Shown here in pieces: positions 43,783 to 50,595 of a stretch of DNA of 64,000 nt (position 1 is its first letter; each line of letters begins with the position of its first letter). Position numbers and translations under genes: made by a program. Location of the stretch: assembly GCA_964552675.1 (NCBI GenBank), contig CAZKHJ010000005.1:62001-126000 (forward strand). Reading direction: 5' to 3'. The notes beneath the pieces are model-generated. The model was not told where the DNA came from. It did no database searches and saw only the letters and a program-made list of their open reading frames with translations. The stretch is from Sulfurimicrobium sp964552675. GTDB taxonomy: Bacteria > Pseudomonadota > Gammaproteobacteria > Burkholderiales > Sulfuricellaceae.

Positions 43783-44562
43783 TTGACCCCCTACCAGTTT
43801 GACGTCATTACCCTGTTCCCGCCCATGTTCGAGGCGTTGACTGCCAGCGGTATTACGCGGCGGGCGCAGGAGCGGGAAAGCTACCGGTTGCGCTTGTGGA
43901 ATCCACGTGATTTCACCAGCAACAATTACCGTACGGTGGATGACAGGCCCTACGGTGGCGGGCCTGGCATGGTAATGCTGGCGGAGCCGCTGGAGCAGGC
44001 CATCAGCATGGCGCGGCAGGCCCAGGTTGCGGCAGGTGTGGAAACCCCCAAAGTGGTTTATCTGTCTCCCCAGGGGCGTTTGCTTGATCATGCACTGGTG
44101 ATGGAACTGACGGCTACGGGCGGCCTGGTTTTACTGGCCGGGCGTTATGAGGGTGTGGACGAACGCCTGTTGCGGCGTCAGGTGGATGAAGAGATTTCCA
44201 TTGGCGACTATGTGCTGTCGGGGGGCGAACTCCCCGCCATGGTGTTGATGGACAGTATTATCCGGCAATTGCCGGGGGTGCTGGGTGATGCGGAATCCGC
44301 CGAGCAGGATTCATTTGTTAACGGCCTGCTGGATTATCCGCACTATACCCGGCCAGAAATTTATCAGGGCGAGCGTGTCCCGGAAGTATTGATGTCCGGA
44401 AATCACGCCCTGATACAGAAGTGGCGGCTGAAACAGGCGCTGGGACGCACCTGGGAACGCCGTCCGGATTTGCTGGCATCACGCCAGTTGACTAAAGAGG
44501 AGTCTCGGCTGCTGGCTGAGTATCAGCAGGAACAAGACGCCATACAAAAAGAAGGAACCTAG
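43783..44562 (+). CDS. trmD: tRNA (guanine-N1-)-methyltransferase TrmD
   Basis: Methylates G37 of tRNAs using S-adenosylmethionine, with a trefoil-knot SPOUT fold. I start at TTG 43783, one base after the rimM stop, giving about 259 residues (TPYQFDVITLFPPMFEAL). The frame is open to 43708, but that part has no family resemblance. Motifs include VDDRPYGGGPGMVMLAEPL, YLSPQGRLL, LAGRYEGVDERLL and IGDYVLSGGELPA, which covers the cofactor knot. Confidence 0.95.
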   Translation: MTPYQFDVITLFPPMFEALTASGITRRAQERESYRLRLWNPRDFTSNNYRTVDDRPYGGGPGMVMLAEPLEQAISMARQAQVAAGVETPKVVYLSPQGRLLDHALVMELTATGGLVLLAGRYEGVDERLLRRQVDEEISIGDYVLSGGELPAMVLMDSIIRQLPGVLGDAESAEQDSFVNGLLDYPHYTRPEIYQGERVPEVLMSGNHALIQKWRLKQALGRTWERRPDLLASRQLTKEESRLLAEYQQEQDAIQKEGT

Positions 44563-44564
44563 CA

Positions 44565-44939
44565 ATGAATCTCATCCAGCAACTGGAACAGGAAGAAATC
44601 ACCCGTCTGGGCAAAACCATTCCCGATTTTGCTCCCGGCGATACCGTCGTGGTGCAGGTGAAGGTCAAGGAAGGTACGCGCGAACGTCTGCAGGCCTATG
44701 AAGGCGTGGTGATTGCCAAACGCAATCGCGGCCTGAATTCCTCTTTCATCGTGCGCAAGATTTCCTCGGGTGAAGGCGTGGAACGTACATTCCAGACTTA
44801 TTCCCCGCTGGTGGCCAGCGTCGAGGTGAAGCGCCGTGGCGATGTGCGTCGCGCCAAACTGTACTACCTGCGCGATCGTTCCGGCAAATCCGCTCGTATC
44901 AAGGAAAAACTGCCTAACCGCAAGCAGGCTGCGGAGTAA
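44565..44939 (+). CDS. rplS: 50S ribosomal protein L19
   Basis: 124 residues. Starts MNLIQQLEQEEITRLGKTIP and carries FAPGDTVVVQVKVKEGTRER and VKRRGDVRRAKLYYLRDRSG, characteristic of bL19. It follows trmD by 2 bp. An imperfect GC hairpin (about 44955-44981) lies after the stop but has no T-tract. Confidence 0.97.
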   Translation: MNLIQQLEQEEITRLGKTIPDFAPGDTVVVQVKVKEGTRERLQAYEGVVIAKRNRGLNSSFIVRKISSGEGVERTFQTYSPLVASVEVKRRGDVRRAKLYYLRDRSGKSARIKEKLPNRKQAAE

Positions 44940-45022
44940 TTTCCGTTTTCTGCCCCGCTGCCCGAGCTTTCGGGTGGCGGACGGTTGCTTGCCTCTCCTG
45001 CAGTTCGTTTACAATAGCGCCC

Positions 45023-46270
45023 ATGCGCTATCTGATTTTTCCCCTTTTTCTTTCCTTTTTCTCCTTCACCAGCCTCTCTGCAGCATCTGGCGTGACGCCC
45101 GAGACAGTCATGCGTGTCGCTCACATGGGCGCGCCGCAATTCGCCTTGTCCGCTGCGGAAAATGCCCAGACCGCCAGCCCGGACCGTGCCCGGTGGCTTG
45201 CCTGGGAAGTGACGCGCTGGGATTTGCTCTACCAGCTCAAGCGCTGGCCGGAACTCCAGCAACTTACCCAAACCCCGCCTGCCGATGTGCCAGAAGTAAT
45301 GCGGCACTATGCATCATGGCGCAATGCCCAGGCCTCGGTAGCTTTGCGTCATGATAGCGAAGCCCGCGAGTTGCTTGCCCGGCTGATATGGCAAGGCGGG
45401 CTGGACGGCGTGCAAATGCGCGAGGCGCGGCGCCTGGTCATTGAAACCCTTTTTTTCCAGGATCGGGGGGATGACGCCTATCTGGCCATTCTGCGTTACC
45501 AGCAGGATTTTCACCCCCTGACGCAGGGAGAAATCGAATTTTTCGCGCAAGGACTTTCCCTTCATGGCAAGAAAGTCGAAGCGCTCGCCTGGCTGCCGCA
45601 AGTGAGCGATGCCGCGCTGGCTTTATGGCTGAAGCTGCGGGGCGGGGGGGCGCAAGCGCATGAGGCGGCAGGGCAGGCGCGAAGTGGGTTGAAAAAAGGC
45701 GGACAAGCGGGCTATTGGGCCGTGCTGGAGCAGGTTGCCCTCCTGCAGCAGGACGCAGCCTTGCATGTGGAGGCATTGGAAAATCTGCTGTCCATGTCGC
45801 AGGATAGTCAGCCGGCGATGTTCCATGCGAGTGCTGAAGATCTATGGAAAAGCTATCATGCGCTTTCTTTGTCGCTGGGTAATCAGGCTCAGTTGCTGCA
45901 GGGCGATGAACAGGCCTGGCTGGATCTGGCGGTAAAGCTGGAGCAGGTGCCAGAGGGGCAGAAAAGCCCGCTGGCAGTACGTGCGCTGCTTGCCCATCTG
46001 GCGCGCCAGTCGACGAATCAGGCAATACGCAGGGAGGCGGAAACCCGGTTGTTCGGTCACTTGATCCGTGCCGGTCTGGTACGCACAGCATTTTATCTGT
46101 TTGCTGGACATGACGATGTGACGCTTATGTTGTTGAACGATCTGGCCTGGCTGGAGCACACCCCGATACGGCGGAGTGTGCTGCGCGAACTGGCTTTGCG
46201 CGAGGGGCTGAATGAGGAATACGAGCGGGCAACGGCTTATCTGTTGCAACTGCTTGATCAGCAGCCGTGA
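45023..46270 (+). CDS. Exported all-helical (TPR-like) protein of unknown function
   Basis: 415 residues. A signal peptide (MRYLIFPLFLSFFSFTSLSA) is followed by about 390 residues of amphipathic helices without an obvious enzyme motif, for example EARELLARLIWQGGLDGVQM and YWAVLEQVALLQQDAALHVE, suggesting a periplasmic scaffold. There is no ribosome site before the ATG, and a -10-like TACAAT at 45010-45015 lies only 7 bp upstream. If that is used the mRNA would be leaderless. Otherwise it is read through from rplS. The stop overlaps ogt by 4 bp. Confidence 0.72.
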   Translation: MRYLIFPLFLSFFSFTSLSAASGVTPETVMRVAHMGAPQFALSAAENAQTASPDRARWLAWEVTRWDLLYQLKRWPELQQLTQTPPADVPEVMRHYASWRNAQASVALRHDSEARELLARLIWQGGLDGVQMREARRLVIETLFFQDRGDDAYLAILRYQQDFHPLTQGEIEFFAQGLSLHGKKVEALAWLPQVSDAALALWLKLRGGGAQAHEAAGQARSGLKKGGQAGYWAVLEQVALLQQDAALHVEALENLLSMSQDSQPAMFHASAEDLWKSYHALSLSLGNQAQLLQGDEQAWLDLAVKLEQVPEGQKSPLAVRALLAHLARQSTNQAIRREAETRLFGHLIRAGLVRTAFYLFAGHDDVTLMLLNDLAWLEHTPIRRSVLRELALREGLNEEYERATAYLLQLLDQQP

Positions 46271-46749
46271 AAATTTATCACGCCAGGCTAGCCACACCTT
46301 TTGCCGTTCTGGGTATTCTGACCGATCAGGAGCAGCTCACGGCAATTGATTTCCTCCCCGCCGATAGCGCAACGATGCCGGCACAAACATCTCTGGCACG
46401 TGAAGTATGCGCCCAGTTGCAGGCATATCTCACCGATCCGAATTTCTCCTTCAATCTTCCCCTTCAGCCTCATGGCACGCCTTATCAGCACAAGGTATGG
46501 CAGGCACTGCTGCAAATTCCTCCTGGCCAGACGGAAAGCTATGGCGCGTTGGCAAAACGGCTTGTTTCCGCTCCTCGCGCGATAGGGCAAGCCTGTGGCG
46601 CCAACCCCATCCCGGTTGTTATTCCCTGCCATCGCGTGCTGGGCAGCCAGGGACTGGGTGGATTCATGCATCACAGTGGCGGTGGCCCGCTGCTGATCAA
46701 GCGCTGGCTGCTGGAGCACGAACATGTCCAACTCCGACCTGCTGGATGA
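46267..46749 (+). CDS. ogt: Methylated-DNA--protein-cysteine methyltransferase
   Basis: Suicide repair protein that removes alkyl groups from O6-methylguanine. 160 residues from GTG 46267. The DNA-binding helix region YGALAKRLVSAPRAIGQACG and the active site PVVIPCHRVLGSQG (acceptor Cys in PCHR) are intact. It lacks the N-terminal Ada regulatory domain. It overlaps the upstream gene by 4 bp and xerD by 26 bp. Confidence 0.94.
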   Translation: MKIYHARLATPFAVLGILTDQEQLTAIDFLPADSATMPAQTSLAREVCAQLQAYLTDPNFSFNLPLQPHGTPYQHKVWQALLQIPPGQTESYGALAKRLVSAPRAIGQACGANPIPVVIPCHRVLGSQGLGGFMHHSGGGPLLIKRWLLEHEHVQLRPAG

Positions 46750-47620
46750 GTTTTGTGATGCGCTATGGCTGGAGGATGGCCTTGCGCGCAATACGCTGGA
46801 AAGCTACCGGCGTGATCTGAGCCAGTTCGCCGCCTGGCTGGAGAGGCAGCGGCCGCATAAGGATCTGCTTCAGGCGGGGCAGGGTGAAGTGCTGGAGTAC
46901 CTTGACTATCAGTTCAGCCTGCATGCCAAGGCGCGTACCACCAGCCGCCTGCTTTCCAGCTTGCGCCGCTTCTACCGTTATCTCTTGCGCCAGGGAAACA
47001 TCGTGGCTGATCCCACTTTAAGGGTCGAAATGCCCAAGCTGCCGCGTACCTTGCCGAAATCCCTGAGCGAAGCGGATGTGGAGGCGCTGCTTCATGCGCC
47101 GGAGGTGGAGGAGGCGCTCGGTCTGCGCGACCGAGCCATGCTGGAAACCCTGTATGCTACTGGATTACGGGTGTCGGAGCTGGTGGCGTTGCCATTGCAG
47201 GGGCTGAGCCTGGAGATGGGTGTGGTGCGGGTGATGGGCAAGGGCTCCAAGGAGCGCCTGGTGCCGCTGGGCGAAGAGGCGGCAGGATGGCTGGCACGTT
47301 ATCTTGCCAGTTCGCGCAACGAACTGCTGGGCGGTAAAGCCTGTGACGCGGTGTTTGTCACCCAGCGAGGCGAAAGCATGACGCGCCAGGCGTTCTGGTA
47401 TCTTGTCAAACGCCATGCCGCGCTGGCCGGCCTGACTGGCTCGCTTTCCCCTCACACCCTGCGCCATGCCTTTGCCACCCATCTGCTCAACCATGGCGCA
47501 GATTTGAGAGTGGTGCAGATGCTGCTGGGGCACGCGGATATTTCCACGACCCAGATATATACCCATGTGGCGCGGGAGCGGTTAAAGCGGCTGCATGCCG
47601 AGCATCATCCGCGTGGGTAA
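46724..47620 (+). CDS. xerD: Site-specific tyrosine recombinase XerD
   Basis: 298-residue recombinase that with XerC resolves chromosome dimers at dif. The N-terminal SAM-like domain (LEDGLARNTLESYRRDLSQF) is followed by the catalytic domain with all residues: Arg in ATGLRVSELVAL, Lys in VMGKGSKERLVPL, HTLRHAFATHLL (His-x-x-Arg), the LLGHADISTTQIYTH His and Tyr. The start lies inside the end of ogt. No dif site is seen in the window. Confidence 0.95.
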   Translation: MSNSDLLDEFCDALWLEDGLARNTLESYRRDLSQFAAWLERQRPHKDLLQAGQGEVLEYLDYQFSLHAKARTTSRLLSSLRRFYRYLLRQGNIVADPTLRVEMPKLPRTLPKSLSEADVEALLHAPEVEEALGLRDRAMLETLYATGLRVSELVALPLQGLSLEMGVVRVMGKGSKERLVPLGEEAAGWLARYLASSRNELLGGKACDAVFVTQRGESMTRQAFWYLVKRHAALAGLTGSLSPHTLRHAFATHLLNHGADLRVVQMLLGHADISTTQIYTHVARERLKRLHAEHHPRG

Positions 47621-47640
47621 CTGTCGTTAAAGGTGGCTTT

Positions 47641-48411
47641 TTACTCTTTTCTTGGTTCTTGGGGGGGAGCAATATTCAGAACGTCTATTATGGTTCCGGA
47701 TACTTTATCTACGAGCACTGTTAGCGAGTATTTTTTAGTTCTTAGTGGTATGAATCCTATTTCATCTGGTTTCTTATTGATTTTTATTAATGCTTGATCG
47801 AGTAATGGAGCGGTACCTGAGTTCAGTTTACGCAGCATTTCGAGTGGCCGGGCTGTGCTGATAATTTCGTCATGCAAAGTGTCTAGGTCAACGAAATACT
47901 TTGGCTGATAATGCACGCCCATACCTGTGACTGCCCAGTTGTAATTCATGTCGCTCAACTCTTGTGGTTCAGTTGGTAATTTTGCTCCTACCCAACGTGG
48001 CCCCCACAGCGGTAAAGTTTGAAACCGTGAGTCGTGAGCATCTCTTAACATCTGTTCGTCTATGGTATTGGCCGTGACTGCAATAAAGTGGCCTTGAGAA
48101 AATACCAGGTAAACGGGACGTCCCTCAAAGGTGGCATATAGGCCATAAATCAGGGCCAATATCTGTAAGAGTGCGATAAACGACAAATCCAGAATGAGTT
48201 CGCGCCGGCTCTTTCCTGGGTTGAATACTACAAAGGTTAGCAGAGGGCCTATGCAAACATCGATGCTAATGATCAGGGTTACTAGCGACTGCCCACCGAT
48301 GGCGCTAAAAAGAGGAAATGGATACCAGACGAATAAGATTAGACTGAGGACAGTCATGGCGATCAATGCACTGATCGCTAGATGGGCCGAGGCGGCTTTG
48401 CTGCGGGTCAT
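47641..48411 (-). CDS. TfpX/TfpZ family type IV pilin accessory protein
   Basis: About 256 residues from the ATG at 48411 (MTRSKAASAHLAISAL), which has AAAGG 8 nt upstream. An ATG at 48432 would add 7 residues. Two or three membrane helices are visible (LSLILFVWYPFPLFSAIGG and LIISIDVCIGPLLTFVVFN), followed by a periplasmic region. Proteins of this family act as pilin-specific chaperones or assembly accessories encoded next to pilA, and here it is downstream of pilA beyond a terminator. Confidence 0.88.
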   Translation of the reverse strand: MTRSKAASAHLAISALIAMTVLSLILFVWYPFPLFSAIGGQSLVTLIISIDVCIGPLLTFVVFNPGKSRRELILDLSFIALLQILALIYGLYATFEGRPVYLVFSQGHFIAVTANTIDEQMLRDAHDSRFQTLPLWGPRWVGAKLPTEPQELSDMNYNWAVTGMGVHYQPKYFVDLDTLHDEIISTARPLEMLRKLNSGTAPLLDQALIKINKKPDEIGFIPLRTKKYSLTVLVDKVSGTIIDVLNIAPPQEPRKE

Positions 48412-48484
48412 ATTGACGGCCTTTACTCCCATGGGACGGAAAAATCACAAGGGAGTCCAAAGGGTGAAAATGGAGGAGCTTCTC

Positions 48485-48514
48485 AAAAAAAAGCCCCTTC
48501 AAATGAAGGGGCTT
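48485..48514 (-). terminator. Rho-independent terminator of pilA
   Basis: On the minus strand AAGCCCCTTC (48514-48505) pairs with GAAGGGGCTT (48500-48491) across a 4-nt loop and is followed by a run of T. It separates pilA from the TfpX/TfpZ gene. A second imperfect hairpin (48521-48552) sits between it and the pilA stop. Confidence 0.85.
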
Positions 48515-48561
48515 GATTTATTGGCTGGCCCATGAGAGGGCGGCCTAGCCAAATGGGACCG

Positions 48562-49005
48562 TTAGTTCTTGACCCAGCCTTTGGTCACAGCGCCACCGCT
48601 CATCACAAAGTAGATTTTGCTGCCTGCTACAGGAGCTGCTACAGAACCTGGTGTATTGCTTGGTGTCAGGATCAGCGTATCGGTTGCTGCGATATTTTTA
48701 TAGGCATTCGGCGTTGCGGTGATTACCCCGTCAGTAACACCAACGGTTGCCGTGGCGCCGTTGGCGCTTGCATAAGCTGCAGGAACACCATTCGACCCTG
48801 CATCGCACAGAGTAATGTCGCCAAGGGATTGCCAGCAGTCCTCTACGCCCAGTTTGTAAGGGGCAACCTGGCCGGTCACTTCAGTGTAACGTGCTTTGGT
48901 GATGTAATCTTGATAGGCCGGGATCGCTACTGCAGCCAAGATGCCAATAATTGCCACGACGATCATCAGCTCGATCAGGGTAAAGCCTTGTTGTACGCGT
49001 TTCAT
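48562..49005 (-). CDS. pilA: Major type IV pilin PilA
   Basis: 147-residue prepilin. The ATG at 49005 follows the ribosome site GAGGAGAAATACC, and the upstream extension of the frame is not needed. Leader MKRVQQG, then FTLIELMIVVAIIGILAAVA: cleavage after Gly7, Phe+1 and Glu+5. The helix is followed by a short globular domain with two cysteines (VEDCWQSL and TLCDAGS) and an Ala/Thr/Gly-rich C-terminal part. It is transcribed from a -24/-12 promoter and ends at a strong terminator. Confidence 0.95.
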   Translation of the reverse strand: MKRVQQGFTLIELMIVVAIIGILAAVAIPAYQDYITKARYTEVTGQVAPYKLGVEDCWQSLGDITLCDAGSNGVPAAYASANGATATVGVTDGVITATPNAYKNIAATDTLILTPSNTPGSVAAPVAGSKIYFVMSGGAVTKGWVKN

Positions 49006-49067
49006 GGTATTTCTCCTCATTGGGTTATTGAAACGAACAAAACACATGTAGTGTTTGCTGAGTATTA

Positions 49068-49083
49068 AGCATGATATGTGCCA
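49068..49083 (-). promoter_or_regulatory. Sigma-54 (-24/-12) promoter of pilA
   Basis: On the minus strand TGGCACATATCATGCT fits TGGCAC-N5-TTGCW with the invariant GG and GC 10 nt apart. The expected start near 49057 gives a leader of about 52 nt. Many pilA genes depend on RpoN and PilR in this way. No pilSR genes are in the window. Confidence 0.75.
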
Positions 49084-49306
49084 GACCATGTTTTTGTAGG
49101 AATGCCTTGGGGTGGTATGAATGCTATTCACTCTGGTGGCTGGGCGACGTTTAAGCTATTTGCTGCTATCCCCTCCCCCAGGCAGAGAGTTTGGCGGTTG
49201 CACGAGTTCTAAATTAAGGCGTTTCGTCCAAAACGACATGTGTCTGGATTGTTTGGTCCTTTATTCAAACCCTCTGGCTTTGGGGTGTGGTTGTCGAGTG
49301 TCAGGA

Positions 49307-49325
49307 TGTGACGTTGTGCGTCACA
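49307..49325. promoter_or_regulatory. Inverted repeat TGTGACG-N5-CGTCACA upstream of pilA
   Basis: TGTGACG (49307-49313) and CGTCACA (49319-49325) are perfect inverse copies. The spacing is larger than that of CRP/FNR sites. It lies about 225 bp upstream of the pilA -24 element, a plausible distance for a sigma-54 enhancer. No binding protein can be named. Confidence 0.35.
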
Positions 49326-49432
49326 TTGAGGTTGGCCTGCTCCTGATCTGCCCCCATTAGAAGTGCCAACGGCCTTCTAGTAAAATCCAAATTGAAACAT
49401 TAGACAATTTCTTGCTGTGGCTAAAATGCGGA

Positions 49433-50143
49433 TTATCTTTTCAAATAGCTTTGCCGTAATTCCTCGGGAAAACGCTCGATCGCATAGCGCAGCATAGTAC
49501 GCGGCATGACGCAGCCATATCGATCCAGAAAATCTTCCAGCCGTGCCCGGTCGCGCTTTCCCACCTCTCGCAGCATCCAGCCGCTGGCCTTGTGCATCAG
49601 GTCTTCGCGGTCATTCAGCAGCTGTGCGGCCAGTTCCAGGGTATTGTCGAAATCGCCCTGGCGGATGAAGTGCAGGGTCGCGACCATGGCGATGCGCCGT
49701 TCCCACAGGGAGGGGGAGCGAATCAGCTGATAGAGCGGTGTGCGCGGCTGATCGGCGAGGTGGGTGCCCACGATATGTGGCGCGGAAAGGTCTACCAGGT
49801 CCCAGTTGTTGATCCATTTGCTGTTGCCCAGATAAGCCTGATAAACGTTCTGGCGTGTCTGCAAATCTCCGGCGGCAAAGTGGCGCATCAGGAACAGCAG
49901 TGCGAGCAGGCGCTCTTCGTGAAAGGCAGAATGGAGTAGTTCGAGTGTCGTGTCGAGCGTCACTTTCTTGGACTGTTTGGCCACGTCGCGGATGATGGGG
50001 ACCTTGATGCCGAGAAAGACATCCCCTTCGCCATACTGGCCCGGTCCGGTCTTGAAAAAACCCTGCTGGACGCGAGCCGTTTCCGGACTGGCAAGGCTGC
50101 GCAGCCGGGACTGGATCTCGCTCAGGTTGGCGGGGGAATTCAC
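49433..50143 (-). CDS. DNA alkylation repair protein, AlkD-like
   Basis: 236 residues of the HEAT-repeat DNA glycosylase family that removes bulky or cationic alkylated bases. Typical text is FLGIKVPIIRDVAKQSKKVT, LLALLFLMRHFAAG and NSKWINNWDLVDLSAPHIVG. The conserved WMLREVGKRD near 190 holds the Arg-Glu pair of AlkD relatives. It overlaps the YhcH-like gene by 4 bp, so it ends the cbb transcript if that is a single unit. Confidence 0.9.
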   Translation of the reverse strand: MNSPANLSEIQSRLRSLASPETARVQQGFFKTGPGQYGEGDVFLGIKVPIIRDVAKQSKKVTLDTTLELLHSAFHEERLLALLFLMRHFAAGDLQTRQNVYQAYLGNSKWINNWDLVDLSAPHIVGTHLADQPRTPLYQLIRSPSLWERRIAMVATLHFIRQGDFDNTLELAAQLLNDREDLMHKASGWMLREVGKRDRARLEDFLDRYGCVMPRTMLRYAIERFPEELRQSYLKR

Positions 50144-50589
50144 TCTGCCGCGATTTTCAGGATTACCTTGCGGATGACGCCAGCGCTGACCAGCGGCGCA
50201 TGCGCATCCTGCGGAAAAAACAGGCAGAAGGCCCCGGGTGGCGTGCTGATCCAGCTTGCCGGCGTGTCGTGGAAGAACTGGATGTCCTTCTCGCTGCTGT
50301 AGTCGGCAACCGGCTCATGGCAGTCGCACAGCGGCCTCCAGCCCATCTCGTCGGTGCCTTCCAGTACCAGCTGGATGTCGATGTATGTGCGGTGGCATTC
50401 CAGCTTGGCCTGGTCGCGGCTGCGCCCCGGGGAAGTCTCCACGATGGCGAACAGGCGTTCGCCTTCAATGGGGTAGCGTCCCGGCGCCAGGTCTTTCAGG
50501 CCGGGGTCGCGCAGGAAGTCGAAGGCACGCGGAAACAGCTCATGCAGGGTGGTGTAGCGGCCGGCATTGGCGAGGGTGTCGAAGATCAT
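50140..50589 (-). CDS. YhcH/YjgK/YiaL family protein
   Basis: 149-residue cupin-like protein of the YhcH/YiaL family (some members are sialic-acid anomerases). It begins MIFDTLANAGRY and carries ECHRTYIDIQLVLEGTDEMG and FFPQDAHAPLV with metal-binding His candidates. The substrate here is unknown, and there is no sugar-catabolism gene nearby. It is 6 bp downstream of cbbO and overlaps the alkD-like gene, so it appears to be carried in the RuBisCO operon. Confidence 0.88.
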   Translation of the reverse strand: MIFDTLANAGRYTTLHELFPRAFDFLRDPGLKDLAPGRYPIEGERLFAIVETSPGRSRDQAKLECHRTYIDIQLVLEGTDEMGWRPLCDCHEPVADYSSEKDIQFFHDTPASWISTPPGAFCLFFPQDAHAPLVSAGVIRKVILKIAAE

Positions 50590-50595
50590 GTTTGC

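Larger units (their letters stand above)
49006..49432. other. Intergenic region upstream of pilA
   Basis: 427 bp between the pilA ATG and the alkylation-repair gene stop. It holds the pilA ribosome site and sigma-54 promoter (49068-49083) and, 220-240 bp further upstream, the perfect 7-bp inverted repeat at 49307-49325. The remainder shows no convincing gene or RNA. Its length suits an enhancer-type control region. Confidence 0.6.

Noticed and set aside
44940..45000. Rho-independent terminator after rplS
   Set aside because: The hairpin is imperfect and lacks a T-tract, so it is mentioned only within the rplS entry.
47621..47660. T-rich stretch after xerD as a terminator
   Set aside because: No inverted repeat precedes the T-run.
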